Of a stretch of 58,030 nucleotides of DNA, positions 16,210-25,480 are shown one piece after another; position 1 is the first letter of the stretch; each line of letters opens with the position of its first letter. Source of the stretch: Candidatus Gastranaerophilales bacterium (GTDB lineage Bacteria > Cyanobacteriota > Vampirovibrionia > Gastranaerophilales > Gastranaerophilaceae); NCBI GenBank assembly GCA_944324845.1, contig CALUXX010000008.1, forward strand, positions 1 to 58,030. Direction: 5' to 3'. The position numbers were made by a program, and so were the translations under genes. The notes beneath the pieces were generated by a model. That model ran no database searches. It was not told the origin of the DNA and saw only the letters and a program-made list of their open reading frames with translations.

Positions 16210-19206
16210 TTAAATTGATTTATAAACAAGTTCTAAGTTCTCAATATCAATAAACTTTTTATATTCATAAGGAATACTTACACTTAATTCACTTTTATCT
16301 TGATAATTTTCTAACGAATTTGAATAAATAAAACTATCATCAAGTTTTATTTTATAACTTCCGGGAGAAATTCCCGAAAAATAAAAGTTTCCGTATTCAT
16401 CGACTGTACTATAAGAAATTTCTTCTCCTTGCTCATTATTTAAAACAATTATAAAATCTTCTATATTCATTGTTCTGCCAAAATCATCCATAATTTTTAA
16501 TTTACCTTTTATATTACCTATACAACTGCTTAATGGAATTTCTATTTTGGTAGTTTTTCTTGGCTCTACTCGTACCATTTTACCTTGTTCATTAACCCTA
16601 TCTACCAACAATGTTGCAGGAAGATTTTCAACATCAACTTTTACATTATAAATTCCTGATTCTGTAGCTCCAGGGAATGCTCGTCCTCTTCGATTAGTAT
16701 AAACAGGATTATTTTCCCAACTGAATTTTATCGGAACATCTTTTACTTTTATATCTTTCCTATCAAATTTGCCGTTTTTATTTTTGTCAATATAAGCAAC
16801 TGCATCTACATATCCTCTATTATCATCACTATATCCTACAGATTTTAATCCTGATGACAAAAATGCAAAAGCATCATTCACCACCAAATTTATCGAATGC
16901 CGAGAACTCATTGGAAGAAACATGTTATTAATTATATAACCACCCATTTGATTATATTGATAATTAATATTTATTACTCGACCACTTTTCGTTCTATATG
17001 CTAAGTTTGCATAAATATCAAATCCATTGTCAGAACCTGTATATTTATATCCGGTTCCTAAACTTAATGTAATCCTTTTATATTCAGGAAAAGTATAACC
17101 TATTTTCATCATATTATATTGATTTTCTTGATTTGAATAATCATAACTTATAATGTCATGACCTAAATTTAGCGTACCTAAATTTTTAGGCATCTTATAA
17201 TCAGCCTTTAGATAAATAGTTGAATATTTTGAACTATAACTATTTGTGTTATTTATATTTTTAGAATATTCAGTAGAATAATTACTTTCAGATTTTCCAG
17301 CTTCTACAGCCAAATTAGCACCTATTTTTCTGCTTACATTAAAATCATAATAATAACTATTATTTTGTGCTATATCATTTTCACCTGAGCGACCGTTTAT
17401 ATTAAATTTTATATCGGCAACTTTTTCCCAATTTTTATAAAATCCAAAAGTATATTCATTGAAATCAATTAACCCACCTTCAAATCGATTTGCAGTATTA
17501 GAAAAATATTTTTTTATGCTTCCACTCACACCTCCATTATTTTTAGAAAATCCCCCTGCAATCATTGCACCTGTTCTATCGTTATAATAACTGCCATCTC
17601 CGCCTGCAAGATAAAAATCCGCTGATGTTGTAAAAATTCCTCCTTTTATATATGAATTATTTTTTTGATATTTTGTTTCTGCTGCAACTGTATAACCAAA
17701 CATGTTCCCATAATTCTGACTTATATCCTTGGAAGAACTTAAACCCATTATAAATTTTGAGCTTAAATTATCATTTTTTATATGTTCCAATGTATTAAGC
17801 CAGCTTATTCCCTCCATATTATTGGGATTTTTCCAAGTCCCTGAAGTTAAAAGAGCATCAGTTGAATATATGCTCTGCCATATTGAATTTTTAGGCTGGG
17901 AATATATTTTATCCATAGATATTTTAGAATCAAACTTTAAATTCTCTTTTATACCATACTCAAATTGAGAGCCTAATAAGAATTTTTTCGTATTCATTTC
18001 GTAGATATAACCATTCGTATTAAACAGTTTGTTATTATATCCTGTAACACCCGCAAATAGAGTATATTTCTTTTGTTTTTCTTCAGGCATATTTTTATAC
18101 TTAGGATATTTAATATCGTAAATCGTTTCAGTGGTTCCATCGGATTTCACTTCTTCCAATCTCAATGTTTTAGGTTCTTTATCTAAAAATATATTATTCA
18201 AACTGTAATATCCGTCATAAGTACTTAACATTGCGGCTTCTTTATCATCAGCCAGAACTTTTACCAAACTATCATTGGCAACATGTCCATTCAATTCTCT
18301 ATAAGTTTTGGGTTTAATCTCATAATTACTCAACTGAAAACCAAGCATTTGATTTCCAATCGTATAAGTTTCGTCTTTTATCCCTCTTACACGCCCAAGT
18401 TCATATTCCAAATTGTTGAATTTATTTTTATACTTAAATCCTAAACCTCCAAAAGAAAAAAGTTCACCTTTATAATTATAAGTATTCATATCAATACTCA
18501 AATCACCATCATACGCTTTGCCTTTCAAAATAACTTGAGTATTATTATTGAAAAACATATTTTTAGAAGTTCCGCTAACCAAATATTGAGAAATTGTATC
18601 ACTCATTGTGTTGTTGTTAAAAGTAATAGAATCAAATTGGATTTTTTTATTTTTTTCAGGTGCTAAAACATTTTTGTATGCTTTTATTTTTATTGAATTA
18701 TCTTCAGTTTGTTCAAGGCGTGAATCCCTCAACAATATTAAATCTCTCTGTGTTTTTGCTATTATTGATAAATCGTTTTTATCTGCTAAAATCTCAGAAT
18801 CAAAAATTATACTTAAATCCTCAGCATCACAAAAAATTTCATCCATTAACTCTTCCATTAAACCTTGTTTTTGATAGTAATTTTTTTTTGAAGAGATTTT
18901 TTTATCATCGAAAATTATATAATTAAATCCTACCTTTCCTTTTTTACCTTCAACAGTTTCAAATTCTATTTCTTTTGTCGAGTGATTGGGTTTTATCTTA
19001 ACTTCAAAGATCTCTGATAATTGTTTAAAAGGTAGCAAAATTTTATCGTCCTTTGTTAGCACAATTTCAACATCATATAAAGCTTTTTCATTCAAATTTA
19101 TATAAGTAATTAAACTTTGATTTTGTTGAATCGCAAAAACGGGTTGATAAAATATACTCACTTCAAAAAGAAGTGACAACAAAATCATATATATTATTTT
19201 TTTCAC
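16210..19206 (-). CDS. Outer-membrane usher-like protein of a fimbrial locus
   Basis: A 998-residue protein with a signal peptide (MKKIIYMILLSLLFEVSIF, cleavage near FAIQ). A long central region of alternating strands rich in Tyr, Asn and Gly, such as YKNKFNNLEYELGRVRG, looks like a large beta-barrel. DGYYSLNNIFLDKEPKTLRL with the following sentence-like stretch matches the usher plug/middle pattern. The C-terminus holds two Ig/CNA-like modules: VAYIDKNKNGKFDRKDI through NRRGRAFPGATESGIYNVKV, and YGNFYFSGISPGSYKIKL. In chaperone-usher systems this protein secretes and assembles subunits. It is the last gene of the run 22247-16210, after a chaperone and pilin-like genes. The sequence is divergent from FimD, so the fold call is moderate. 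Confidence 0.7.
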   Translation of the reverse strand: MKKIIYMILLSLLFEVSIFYQPVFAIQQNQSLITYINLNEKALYDVEIVLTKDDKILLPFKQLSEIFEVKIKPNHSTKEIEFETVEGKKGKVGFNYIIFDDKKISSKKNYYQKQGLMEELMDEIFCDAEDLSIIFDSEILADKNDLSIIAKTQRDLILLRDSRLEQTEDNSIKIKAYKNVLAPEKNKKIQFDSITFNNNTMSDTISQYLVSGTSKNMFFNNNTQVILKGKAYDGDLSIDMNTYNYKGELFSFGGLGFKYKNKFNNLEYELGRVRGIKDETYTIGNQMLGFQLSNYEIKPKTYRELNGHVANDSLVKVLADDKEAAMLSTYDGYYSLNNIFLDKEPKTLRLEEVKSDGTTETIYDIKYPKYKNMPEEKQKKYTLFAGVTGYNNKLFNTNGYIYEMNTKKFLLGSQFEYGIKENLKFDSKISMDKIYSQPKNSIWQSIYSTDALLTSGTWKNPNNMEGISWLNTLEHIKNDNLSSKFIMGLSSSKDISQNYGNMFGYTVAAETKYQKNNSYIKGGIFTTSADFYLAGGDGSYYNDRTGAMIAGGFSKNNGGVSGSIKKYFSNTANRFEGGLIDFNEYTFGFYKNWEKVADIKFNINGRSGENDIAQNNSYYYDFNVSRKIGANLAVEAGKSESNYSTEYSKNINNTNSYSSKYSTIYLKADYKMPKNLGTLNLGHDIISYDYSNQENQYNMMKIGYTFPEYKRITLSLGTGYKYTGSDNGFDIYANLAYRTKSGRVININYQYNQMGGYIINNMFLPMSSRHSINLVVNDAFAFLSSGLKSVGYSDDNRGYVDAVAYIDKNKNGKFDRKDIKVKDVPIKFSWENNPVYTNRRGRAFPGATESGIYNVKVDVENLPATLLVDRVNEQGKMVRVEPRKTTKIEIPLSSCIGNIKGKLKIMDDFGRTMNIEDFIIVLNNEQGEEISYSTVDEYGNFYFSGISPGSYKIKLDDSFIYSNSLENYQDKSELSVSIPYEYKKFIDIENLELVYKSI

Positions 19207-19212
19207 AATATT

Positions 19213-19854
19213 TTATGGGTTCCTATTTGCTGTAAGGGTAATAATTGCTTGGTAAGTACCAGCTCTGTCATTTGAAATTGAATATGTATTAACTAAAGGA
19301 GTCGCCCCAAGTGTTTGTACTATATTTCCATTTTGAAAATTCCCCATTTTAATTGAATAACATAAACCTCCATATGCAGAATTATTCACCATAGTTGAGG
19401 AATCAATATTTGAAAGATTGTTTGTAATCGGATAAGCAATTGCATTAGGATTATCTGAAGTAATTGGCGAACCGCTTTTTATATTATTTATTGACCTTAA
19501 TGTCGGATAATTAGAAGTCGATATATTCCCCAAAATTATATATTCCCTATTAGAGTTTTTCACATAAGCACTAACTTCACCCCCATCAGAAGTGTATAAT
19601 TTTGCTTGAGCAATATAAGTATAATTACAATCTTCACCATTCATTTTTATATTGAAAGATGCAGACGGGGATGTTGAGATCCCCGTCTGTGGAGCAATAC
19701 TACCTTTTGATAATGATTGATTTATCGCTGAAATATTTACCGCAGCAGGAACTGTTGTAACTATTGTTTGTTGAAAATTTGTTGCACAAAAAGTTGGAGT
19801 TACAAAACTATTTAATATAAATATAATTGCCGTTTGCTTAAATAAATATTTCAT
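19213..19854 (-). CDS. Secreted pilin-like (SCPU-type) subunit
   Basis: A 213-residue exported protein with a signal peptide ending near TFCA. It is related to the neighbouring protein at 19865: both contain an NAIAYPI block in the second half and end in AGTYQAI-x-TLT, a pattern of a terminal beta-strand like that of spore-coat-U/archaic chaperone-usher subunits. The middle is Ser/Thr/Asn-rich. It lies six bases upstream of the usher gene and is thus certainly co-transcribed. Role as a major or minor pilin is inferred from position and pattern. Confidence 0.65.
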   Translation of the reverse strand: MKYLFKQTAIIFILNSFVTPTFCATNFQQTIVTTVPAAVNISAINQSLSKGSIAPQTGISTSPSASFNIKMNGEDCNYTYIAQAKLYTSDGGEVSAYVKNSNREYIILGNISTSNYPTLRSINNIKSGSPITSDNPNAIAYPITNNLSNIDSSTMVNNSAYGGLCYSIKMGNFQNGNIVQTLGATPLVNTYSISNDRAGTYQAIITLTANRNP

Positions 19855-19864
19855 AAATACCTCA

Positions 19865-20491
19865 TTATAAAGATGTTGAAGTTAATGTCATTATTGCTTG
19901 ATAAGTTCCTGCATTATCTTGAAAAGAATAGGTGTTGTTATATGGAGTAGTACCAGTTGTTGTAGTAGCAATAGTTGTGCCTCCATTAACATCTATATTG
20001 TATTGATTTTTAGTTCCATCATAGTTTGCGCTGCCACCATTATCCAAAGTAACACTTGCAATAGGATATGCTATAGCATTTGCATTATTTGTAGCAGTTG
20101 GAGATGCAGTTTTACAATCAGCTATTGCAGCTGCTGTGGGAAGTTTTCCTGAAGCAGTATTAGAAAATACTACATATGTCTGTGAGCCCTGTCTAAATAA
20201 AGCGTTAACATCTCCGGCAGCACCGGTTGTTTTCCCTTGTAAATATAAATCTTGATTATCTGTATTTAAATTAATTTTAAATTTAGAAACTAAAGCAGCC
20301 GCCAAATTCCCAGTATCGGGAGTTATTGTTGTTGTCGTCACAGCACCGGAAGTTTGTGCCGTGATATCTAAATAAGTTCCTAATGTACATTGCAAGATTT
20401 GAGTTGCGGTATTAGAAATAGCAAAAGATGCATTCATTGTTCCAAACATTGTACATACTGCTAATAAACCCACGATTTTTTTACTAATCAT
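19865..20491 (-). CDS. Secreted pilin-like (SCPU-type) subunit, paralogue of 19213
   Basis: A 208-residue protein with a clear signal peptide (MISKKIVGLLAVCTMFGTMN, cleavage after SFA), then a Thr/Ala/Gly-rich mature part (ITAQTSGAVTTTTITPDTGN) and the shared NAIAYPI and AGTYQAIMTLT blocks. The ATG at 20491 is chosen because AAGGAGGAG stands directly before it; a reading from 20542 would overlap the chaperone gene. This strong site suggests high expression, as expected for a major pilin. It lies between the chaperone and the second pilin-like gene. Confidence 0.7.
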   Translation of the reverse strand: MISKKIVGLLAVCTMFGTMNASFAISNTATQILQCTLGTYLDITAQTSGAVTTTTITPDTGNLAAALVSKFKINLNTDNQDLYLQGKTTGAAGDVNALFRQGSQTYVVFSNTASGKLPTAAAIADCKTASPTATNNANAIAYPIASVTLDNGGSANYDGTKNQYNIDVNGGTTIATTTTGTTPYNNTYSFQDNAGTYQAIMTLTSTSL

Positions 20492-20513
20492 TTCTCCTCC
20501 TTTTCTGATTAAC

Positions 20514-21359
20514 TTAAATGTGCGTTTCTGATAAATTATCAATTGTAAATTGACTTTCTTTTATCAAACTTTTCAAACGACCTTTTTCATCCGTATATTG
20601 AATTACAAGACGCAAAATATAATTCCCATTCTCTTTAATATCTTTTAATGGAATCTCATCTAAGGTCGAAAGTGTATTATTAGAACCAATAACATGGTTT
20701 TTTATTTTATATTCCCCAATCAACTCTTTGTCTTTTATAATTTGTGCCTTACCTGAATATCTTACTTTGCTATTTCCAGAAGATGACATCTTGAGTGCAA
20801 GTTGTAATTCTTTATCTTGTTTTTTTAAATCAACATTTTCAATCTTGGCACACTTAACAAATTTCCCCTTATCCAAATATATTGGAATTCCTACTCGCGT
20901 TTTTACAATAAGTTTTGTTGTTACATCTTTCATGCCAGATGGTAACATCAACTCTTTTGCTGCAACGTCTTCTAAAAATAAAACCATTCTGGATTCGCCA
21001 TCAGGAATGTTTTTTATATTAGTTATTGTTAGTCTTACTTTTTGCTTGTTTCCATTCTGCAATGTAAATTCATTAGGCACAAACCTGACATTTTTTATTA
21101 AATTATCAGAAGCAGTTGTATCACCTTCTAAAATCTCCATTGTTCCTTGAGGTGAAATTTTAAAATACGAAGGATAAATCTTAAACCTGATAATTTCGTC
21201 TTTGTCACCTTGAACATCAAATGATGCAGTTAGGTAATTACCTTTTGTCGTATTTGCATTCAATTCAAGTAACGTAGGAGTAACTTTTAATGCAGCTTGC
21301 GCTTTCGGTAATATTATGAATGACATTAATAAACAAAAATAAATTAATACTTTTTTCAT
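20514..21359 (-). CDS. Periplasmic fimbrial chaperone-like protein
   Basis: A 281-residue protein with a signal peptide (MKKVLIYFCLLMSFIILP, cleavage after AQA). The first mature domain reads ALKVTPTLLELNANTTKGNY and continues with a beta-sandwich pattern in which KVRLTI and GESRMVLFLED correspond to the G1-strand region of PapD-like chaperones; a second Ig-like domain follows with YIDEKGRL-like turns. PapD-like chaperones hold subunits by donor-strand complementation and pass them to the usher. Position between an exported protein and pilin-like genes supports the role. It starts one base before the end of the upstream gene. Confidence 0.7.
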   Translation of the reverse strand: MKKVLIYFCLLMSFIILPKAQAALKVTPTLLELNANTTKGNYLTASFDVQGDKDEIIRFKIYPSYFKISPQGTMEILEGDTTASDNLIKNVRFVPNEFTLQNGNKQKVRLTITNIKNIPDGESRMVLFLEDVAAKELMLPSGMKDVTTKLIVKTRVGIPIYLDKGKFVKCAKIENVDLKKQDKELQLALKMSSSGNSKVRYSGKAQIIKDKELIGEYKIKNHVIGSNNTLSTLDEIPLKDIKENGNYILRLVIQYTDEKGRLKSLIKESQFTIDNLSETHI

Positions 21360-22247
21360 CTATTCCCCTCCACTTTGGATAATATAATTTACATAATTCT
21401 TAAACTGTCCTTCCTTTAAATACTTTTCGGAAGAATTTTTAAGCATATATTTTATATTCACAAAATCTGTTGAATAATTCCCGCTCACTACTTCAGTTAC
21501 TGTAGGCTTACCTTTTGCCAAAACATATTGACGATTAGGCAGAATTTCGACTTGAGAAGTTTCGTATTCAGTAACATTTTTAGATACACCGGTTATTTGA
21601 AAATAATATTTACCCACTAAATTACCTAAATTTGATGTATCCAAAATCAATTTCCAATCATCATTTGATTTTATTAAAATTTGTGGTGTTGTTATATTCG
21701 AAATATTTACATTGGTTTCAAATACATTTTCAGGTGTCAACTTTATATTAACGGGATTTGTAATACTTGAAACTTCCTGATTTATCGGGATTGTAAACGT
21801 AAGATTATAAACGGTATTATAACTCATTATAGCCATCTGAGTCTGAAATTGTAATTTTGTAGAATATGTTCCAGGCGGTAAAACTCCAATATTTTTTATA
21901 ATACAAGTATAATTTTTCTTATAACCCCATAACTGAGGATTATTTTCAGAATAAAGTGTCATTTCAACATTAGGCTGCATCTGAAATTCATTGGTCCCAT
22001 CATTCAGATATAATTGATTAATAGGTATTTTATATTGAGAATTAGAAACATTAGTAATATACGGATCTAATGCCTTAACCTTCAGAAAAAATTGTAACGA
22101 AAGAAAAATATCCTCAATTACTTGAATTGATGTAGAAACTTGGTTTGCAGAAACAACTGTCCCCCCAAGACTTTTTACAGTAACATTTGAATATGCAGGA
22201 TTAAAACTAAATAATATTATAGATATAATAAAAATTATTTTTTTCAT
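21360..22247 (-). CDS. Secreted protein of the fimbrial operon, possible tip or accessory subunit
   Basis: A 295-residue exported protein (signal MKKIIFIISIILFSFNPAYS), entirely beta-rich. It has two patterns resembling subunit strands, LPPGTYSTKLQFQTQ and SGNYSTDFVNIKYMLK, but no recognised domain. As first gene of the run it abuts the chaperone without a gap. It could be a tip adhesin or an accessory subunit; this is inference from context. Its ribosome-binding site lies inside a nine-base-pair hairpin (see 22240-22279), which suggests control of translation at the head of the operon. Confidence 0.6.
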   Translation of the reverse strand: MKKIIFIISIILFSFNPAYSNVTVKSLGGTVVSANQVSTSIQVIEDIFLSLQFFLKVKALDPYITNVSNSQYKIPINQLYLNDGTNEFQMQPNVEMTLYSENNPQLWGYKKNYTCIIKNIGVLPPGTYSTKLQFQTQMAIMSYNTVYNLTFTIPINQEVSSITNPVNIKLTPENVFETNVNISNITTPQILIKSNDDWKLILDTSNLGNLVGKYYFQITGVSKNVTEYETSQVEILPNRQYVLAKGKPTVTEVVSGNYSTDFVNIKYMLKNSSEKYLKEGQFKNYVNYIIQSGGE

Positions 22248-22279
22248 AAAAACCTCATCACAAAAAATTTATGAGGTTT
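22240..22279 (-). promoter_or_regulatory. Hairpin that sequesters the ribosome-binding site of the fimbrial operon
   Basis: On the minus strand AAACCTCAT (22279-22271) pairs perfectly with ATGAGGTTT (22258-22250) around a 12-base AT-rich loop. The second arm contains the GAGG ribosome-binding site located five bases before the start codon at 22247. In the folded leader the site would be covered. No T-run follows, so it is not a plain terminator. Confidence 0.6.
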
Positions 22280-22385
22280 AAATGCTTATTTATATTACCT
22301 AAAAGTTGCATCTTTCTGTCGAATTTAAATATATATAATTAGCTAATAAAAATTTTTTTCAAATTCTGCAACAGTAACTAATGCT

Positions 22386-22874
22386 ATGAAAATCCTAAAT
22401 AAAATACTCATATTAAGTTTATTACTTTTTAATATTAACATTTCAGTATTAGGTGCCAATCAAGCATCGCAAACTTTAAATACAGGTTTACCAGAAGTTT
22501 TAGAAATAGAAAAAATTATTGTATCTGAGATTGAACACGAAAGAGATGCCAATCTGACCAACCTGAAAATAGAAAGTATAAACAAAGTTTATCAAGATTA
22601 TTATGTTATCGCATTAACACCACTCCAAGTAAAAATTCACACCAATCTATCTACACCAATAATTATCAATGCAGAATTTCCTGGATTGAAACATACGCAA
22701 AACAGTTATGATTTTTCAAAATTCAACTTATCTATATTTCCAACTTCTTATACCATAACAAATCCATATGATCATGTAGTTTCAGACGTATTCACGCCAT
22801 ATGCAGTAGTTAGACCAAGTACCGTTTTAGGAGACTACAATGGAACATTATTATTTACATTAGGAGCACTATGA
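22386..22874 (+). CDS. Secreted beta-rich protein, pilin-like C-terminus
   Basis: A 162-residue exported protein (signal MKILNKILILSLLLFNINIS, cleavage near VLGA). The mature part is predicted beta and ends in LGDYNGTLLFTLGAL, resembling the G-x-Y plus alternating strand end of the pilin-like proteins across the divergent promoter. I do not recognise the family. It overlaps the next gene by four bases (ATGA). Probably a further component of the fimbrial locus transcribed from the opposite side. Confidence 0.6.
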   Translation: MKILNKILILSLLLFNINISVLGANQASQTLNTGLPEVLEIEKIIVSEIEHERDANLTNLKIESINKVYQDYYVIALTPLQVKIHTNLSTPIIINAEFPGLKHTQNSYDFSKFNLSIFPTSYTITNPYDHVVSDVFTPYAVVRPSTVLGDYNGTLLFTLGAL

Positions 22875-23617
22875 AGAAAATTTTTATAATATTTCTGGTA
22901 TTCTTAAATTTTACCATTCAGTCCACATACGCAAATAACAAACAAAGCCAAAATACATTCACAATAAACATTGCTGATGTGCCCACTGCTCCCCCTAAAA
23001 AACAAAATTCCGGACTGAGTGATGGTGCAATAGCTGCAATAACTTTAGGTTCAACATTTGGCGGACTTGGAATTTTGACAGGAATAGGTTATTACTTTTA
23101 TAAAAATTCAAAAGAATTACAAGCAGGACTGATTTGTGGAAAAAAATGTCCATATCAAACAATCGACTGTAAGAATTTTTCAACTATTTTAGCCGAAAAA
23201 AAAGATTACACCTACCTTATGAAAGCCGCTCAAAAAAGTAATTCTAATCAAGATTACTACTATTTAATAATTCCGGATACCGAAATAAAACCAAAAACCT
23301 TTGATACTGTATTTTTTGAAATCCCAAAACTAAATAGCTCAAGCATTAATTTCAGGATAATCCAAGCATCAAAGCCATATAAAACAGAAAAAATGCTGCC
23401 GCAACTAGATTCTGACATTTTTATAAATCCGAATGATGAAAATGTCAAAAAAATTCCAACATACACCCAAGAACTTAACCCTGATAACGGATTTTTGATA
23501 AAAAGCGGAACAATTACAAATTCGACAAATAATATTGCAACACTTACAACACAAAATTTATCAGCTAAAGACACACAAATATATGCAATAATAGTTGAAT
23601 TTTGGACAAATAAGTAA
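22871..23617 (+). CDS. Secreted or membrane-anchored protein, unknown function
   Basis: A 248-residue protein with a signal peptide (MKKIFIIFLVFLNFTIQS), a Pro/Lys-rich linker, and a glycine-rich transmembrane helix (AIAAITLGSTFGGLGILTGI) at about residues 50-72. The remainder, with two Cys in CGKKCPYQTIDC and a beta-rich end, has no family that I recognise. Coupled by a four-base overlap to the upstream secreted protein. Its anchoring suggests a membrane link for the fimbrial apparatus, as inference only. Confidence 0.6.
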   Translation: MKKIFIIFLVFLNFTIQSTYANNKQSQNTFTINIADVPTAPPKKQNSGLSDGAIAAITLGSTFGGLGILTGIGYYFYKNSKELQAGLICGKKCPYQTIDCKNFSTILAEKKDYTYLMKAAQKSNSNQDYYYLIIPDTEIKPKTFDTVFFEIPKLNSSSINFRIIQASKPYKTEKMLPQLDSDIFINPNDENVKKIPTYTQELNPDNGFLIKSGTITNSTNNIATLTTQNLSAKDTQIYAIIVEFWTNK

Positions 23618-23633
23618 AATATTATTATTAAAA

Positions 23634-24371
23634 TCATTTTAACAAATATTTTACCCAGGGACTATTTTCATCTTTCAATAAGTCTTTTGCAATACTGATA
23701 ATTCCATATAAAGAACCATCATTACCACCCCACATAGCTCTACCGACAATATAACCTTGCGAAAAACCATTCCAATCAGAATAAATTTCTTTAACTTGTT
23801 CGTATGAACTCATAATATACTCCCAAGCAACATCTTCCGGTATATAATTCACATCGCAACAGCATCTGGCAACTAATACTAATCTAGCAAAATCCCATGC
23901 CCTTACTGAAATTGTCTTAAATTCACTTGCTCCCTTAACAATATTTTCATCAACTAATATTTCAAGAGTTCTTTTTATATTATTAACATACCCCATCAAT
24001 GATCTATCTTTTTCTTCTTCTAAAAGCACTCCTTCATTAAACTGTTGAGAAGAATTTGCAATAACAGGTCTTATTGCTTCAAAATAGACACTATGTCCAC
24101 GATTTAAAAGCCATTCTAAAGTTTCTACAGCAGATTGATTATCATAAATTCCATAATAATCCTTTAGTCTACCTGCAACATCTTCTTTATCAGGTTCTGT
24201 TTCTATACAATTCCAATAATATCCATTTTGTTCTGATATAATAGCACCGATATTAAGTGCTATATATTTTTCCTTGCTCAATATCGGTGCTTTTTCATTA
24301 TAAACGTATTTTACATTCTGAAAACATTTAATTATTCTTTTTATGTTATTTCTTATTCTTGTAAAATCCAT
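23634..24371 (-). CDS. DUF1266-family protein
   Basis: A 245-residue protein whose C-terminal half matches the DUF1266 pattern (YbeR/YbeU-like): AWDFARLVLVARCCCDVNYI, PEDVAWEYIMSSYEQVKEIY, SDWNGFSQGYIVGRAMW. The family has no established biochemical role, but often occurs in accessory loci with small membrane proteins. It is soluble with no signal peptide. Downstream on the same strand of two small membrane proteins (24390, 24837), with 18 bases between it and the nearest, suggesting a three-gene operon. It converges on the secreted gene at 22871. Confidence 0.75.
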   Translation of the reverse strand: MDFTRIRNNIKRIIKCFQNVKYVYNEKAPILSKEKYIALNIGAIISEQNGYYWNCIETEPDKEDVAGRLKDYYGIYDNQSAVETLEWLLNRGHSVYFEAIRPVIANSSQQFNEGVLLEEEKDRSLMGYVNNIKRTLEILVDENIVKGASEFKTISVRAWDFARLVLVARCCCDVNYIPEDVAWEYIMSSYEQVKEIYSDWNGFSQGYIVGRAMWGGNDGSLYGIISIAKDLLKDENSPWVKYLLK

Positions 24372-24389
24372 TAATTATTACCTTTTTAA

Positions 24390-24824
24390 TTACGCTATTT
24401 CTGCAAATTCAAAAGAACTTTGTTTTTTATTATATGAAATTGAGTATTTTTTCTTAGGTTCTACATTTACTTCAATCTTTTGAGGATCATAAGTTGTTCG
24501 TACCCATTTATGAAGAATTCCAGGTCTTTGAGTTTCATATTGTAATTCCAAAACATTTGCCCCAGGCATAACGTAATATCCTCTTTTACCATATCCCACA
24601 GATATTTGAGGTTTTGCTTCTCCATTAATAGACAAACATTCAACAGTATTGGTAAATCCCAATGGATGCCATGGACAATCTTTAATTACCATAATTGAAG
24701 CATCAGGATTTTCACTTTCAAATTTTTTCTTTGACATCGAATGAATATACATACCAACACCCTGATATATAAAACTCAAAACAATAATCCCGCCTACAAG
24801 TAAAATATAATGTGTCATATCCAT
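24390..24824 (-). CDS. Membrane-anchored protein of unknown function
   Basis: A 144-residue protein with one N-terminal membrane helix (YILLVGGIIVLSFIYQGVGM) followed by a soluble beta-rich domain (KPQISVGYGKRGYYVMPGAN). I do not recognise it. AAGGAGGT lies upstream of the ATG. It is the middle gene of a probable operon with 24837 and the DUF1266 gene, with 12 bases to the upstream gene. Confidence 0.7.
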   Translation of the reverse strand: MDMTHYILLVGGIIVLSFIYQGVGMYIHSMSKKKFESENPDASIMVIKDCPWHPLGFTNTVECLSINGEAKPQISVGYGKRGYYVMPGANVLELQYETQRPGILHKWVRTTYDPQKIEVNVEPKKKYSISYNKKQSSFEFAEIA

Positions 24825-24836
24825 TTTAGTACCTCC

Positions 24837-25298
24837 TTATTTTTTAATAGTAGCAACCTTTACTGGGGGTTCATTATTATTTTTTGCCCCTAATTTATTT
24901 AGAATCTCATCATAATCTTCACCACTAAAATTAGTTGCATCAATATAATCTTCTTTACCTGTTTCTTTACTTATATAATAAATATCTTGATCATCTTCAC
25001 TTTTTGTATTTGTATCTTTTTGATATTCAGACCAGTAATACTGATCAATAATAAAAGATTTTATAATTTTACCAAACCTTTTAACCTGAAGCTGATTATC
25101 ATCTGTTAAAACTATAGAAATGTTATCCGCATAATAAATTTTGTGAATAAAAAACACAATAATACCCAAAGCAACAATTGCAGATAATAAAAAACTATGA
25201 GTAAACTTTCCCACAAGATTATACAAAAACCAAGCGGCACAAAATCCACAAACTGTCCAAAACAATTTTGTTGTAATTTTACCTCTATACTCTTTCAT
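24837..25298 (-). CDS. Two-helix membrane protein of unknown function
   Basis: A 153-residue protein with two adjacent membrane helices (FWTVCGFCAAWFLYNLV and FLLSAIVALGIIVFFIHKIY) and a soluble acidic C-terminus (ITDDNQLQVKR-like strand, then SEDDQDIYYISKETGKEDYI). No family recognised. GGAGG precedes the ATG. It is the promoter-proximal gene of the run ending with the DUF1266 gene. It shares its layout with other small membrane proteins in this window but not obvious sequence. Confidence 0.7.
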   Translation of the reverse strand: MKEYRGKITTKLFWTVCGFCAAWFLYNLVGKFTHSFLLSAIVALGIIVFFIHKIYYADNISIVLTDDNQLQVKRFGKIIKSFIIDQYYWSEYQKDTNTKSEDDQDIYYISKETGKEDYIDATNFSGEDYDEILNKLGAKNNNEPPVKVATIKK

Positions 25299-25480
25299 AA
25301 AACCTCCAACATCTTCACACTAAAAGTTTATCGAAACCCTTTATTAAAATATATTCTATTCAAAATAGAATACAATAAAAATTATAAAAGTAAACAATTA
25401 ATGGAAGTAAATTTTTGTAACAAAGGTGTATATTTTTTCAATTTTCATATAAAATAAAAAAGGAATAAAGAGAAAAAGAA

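Noticed and set aside
20728-21150. Long plus-strand frame opposite the chaperone gene
   Set aside because: It is the mirror of a real gene with signal peptide and operon context; no ribosome-binding site.
22290-22385. A second inverton in front of the fimbrial genes (GTTGCA...TGCAAC)
   Set aside because: The matching arms are only six bases plus an interrupted GAATTT, too short and uneven for recombinase sites, and no recombinase gene is near.
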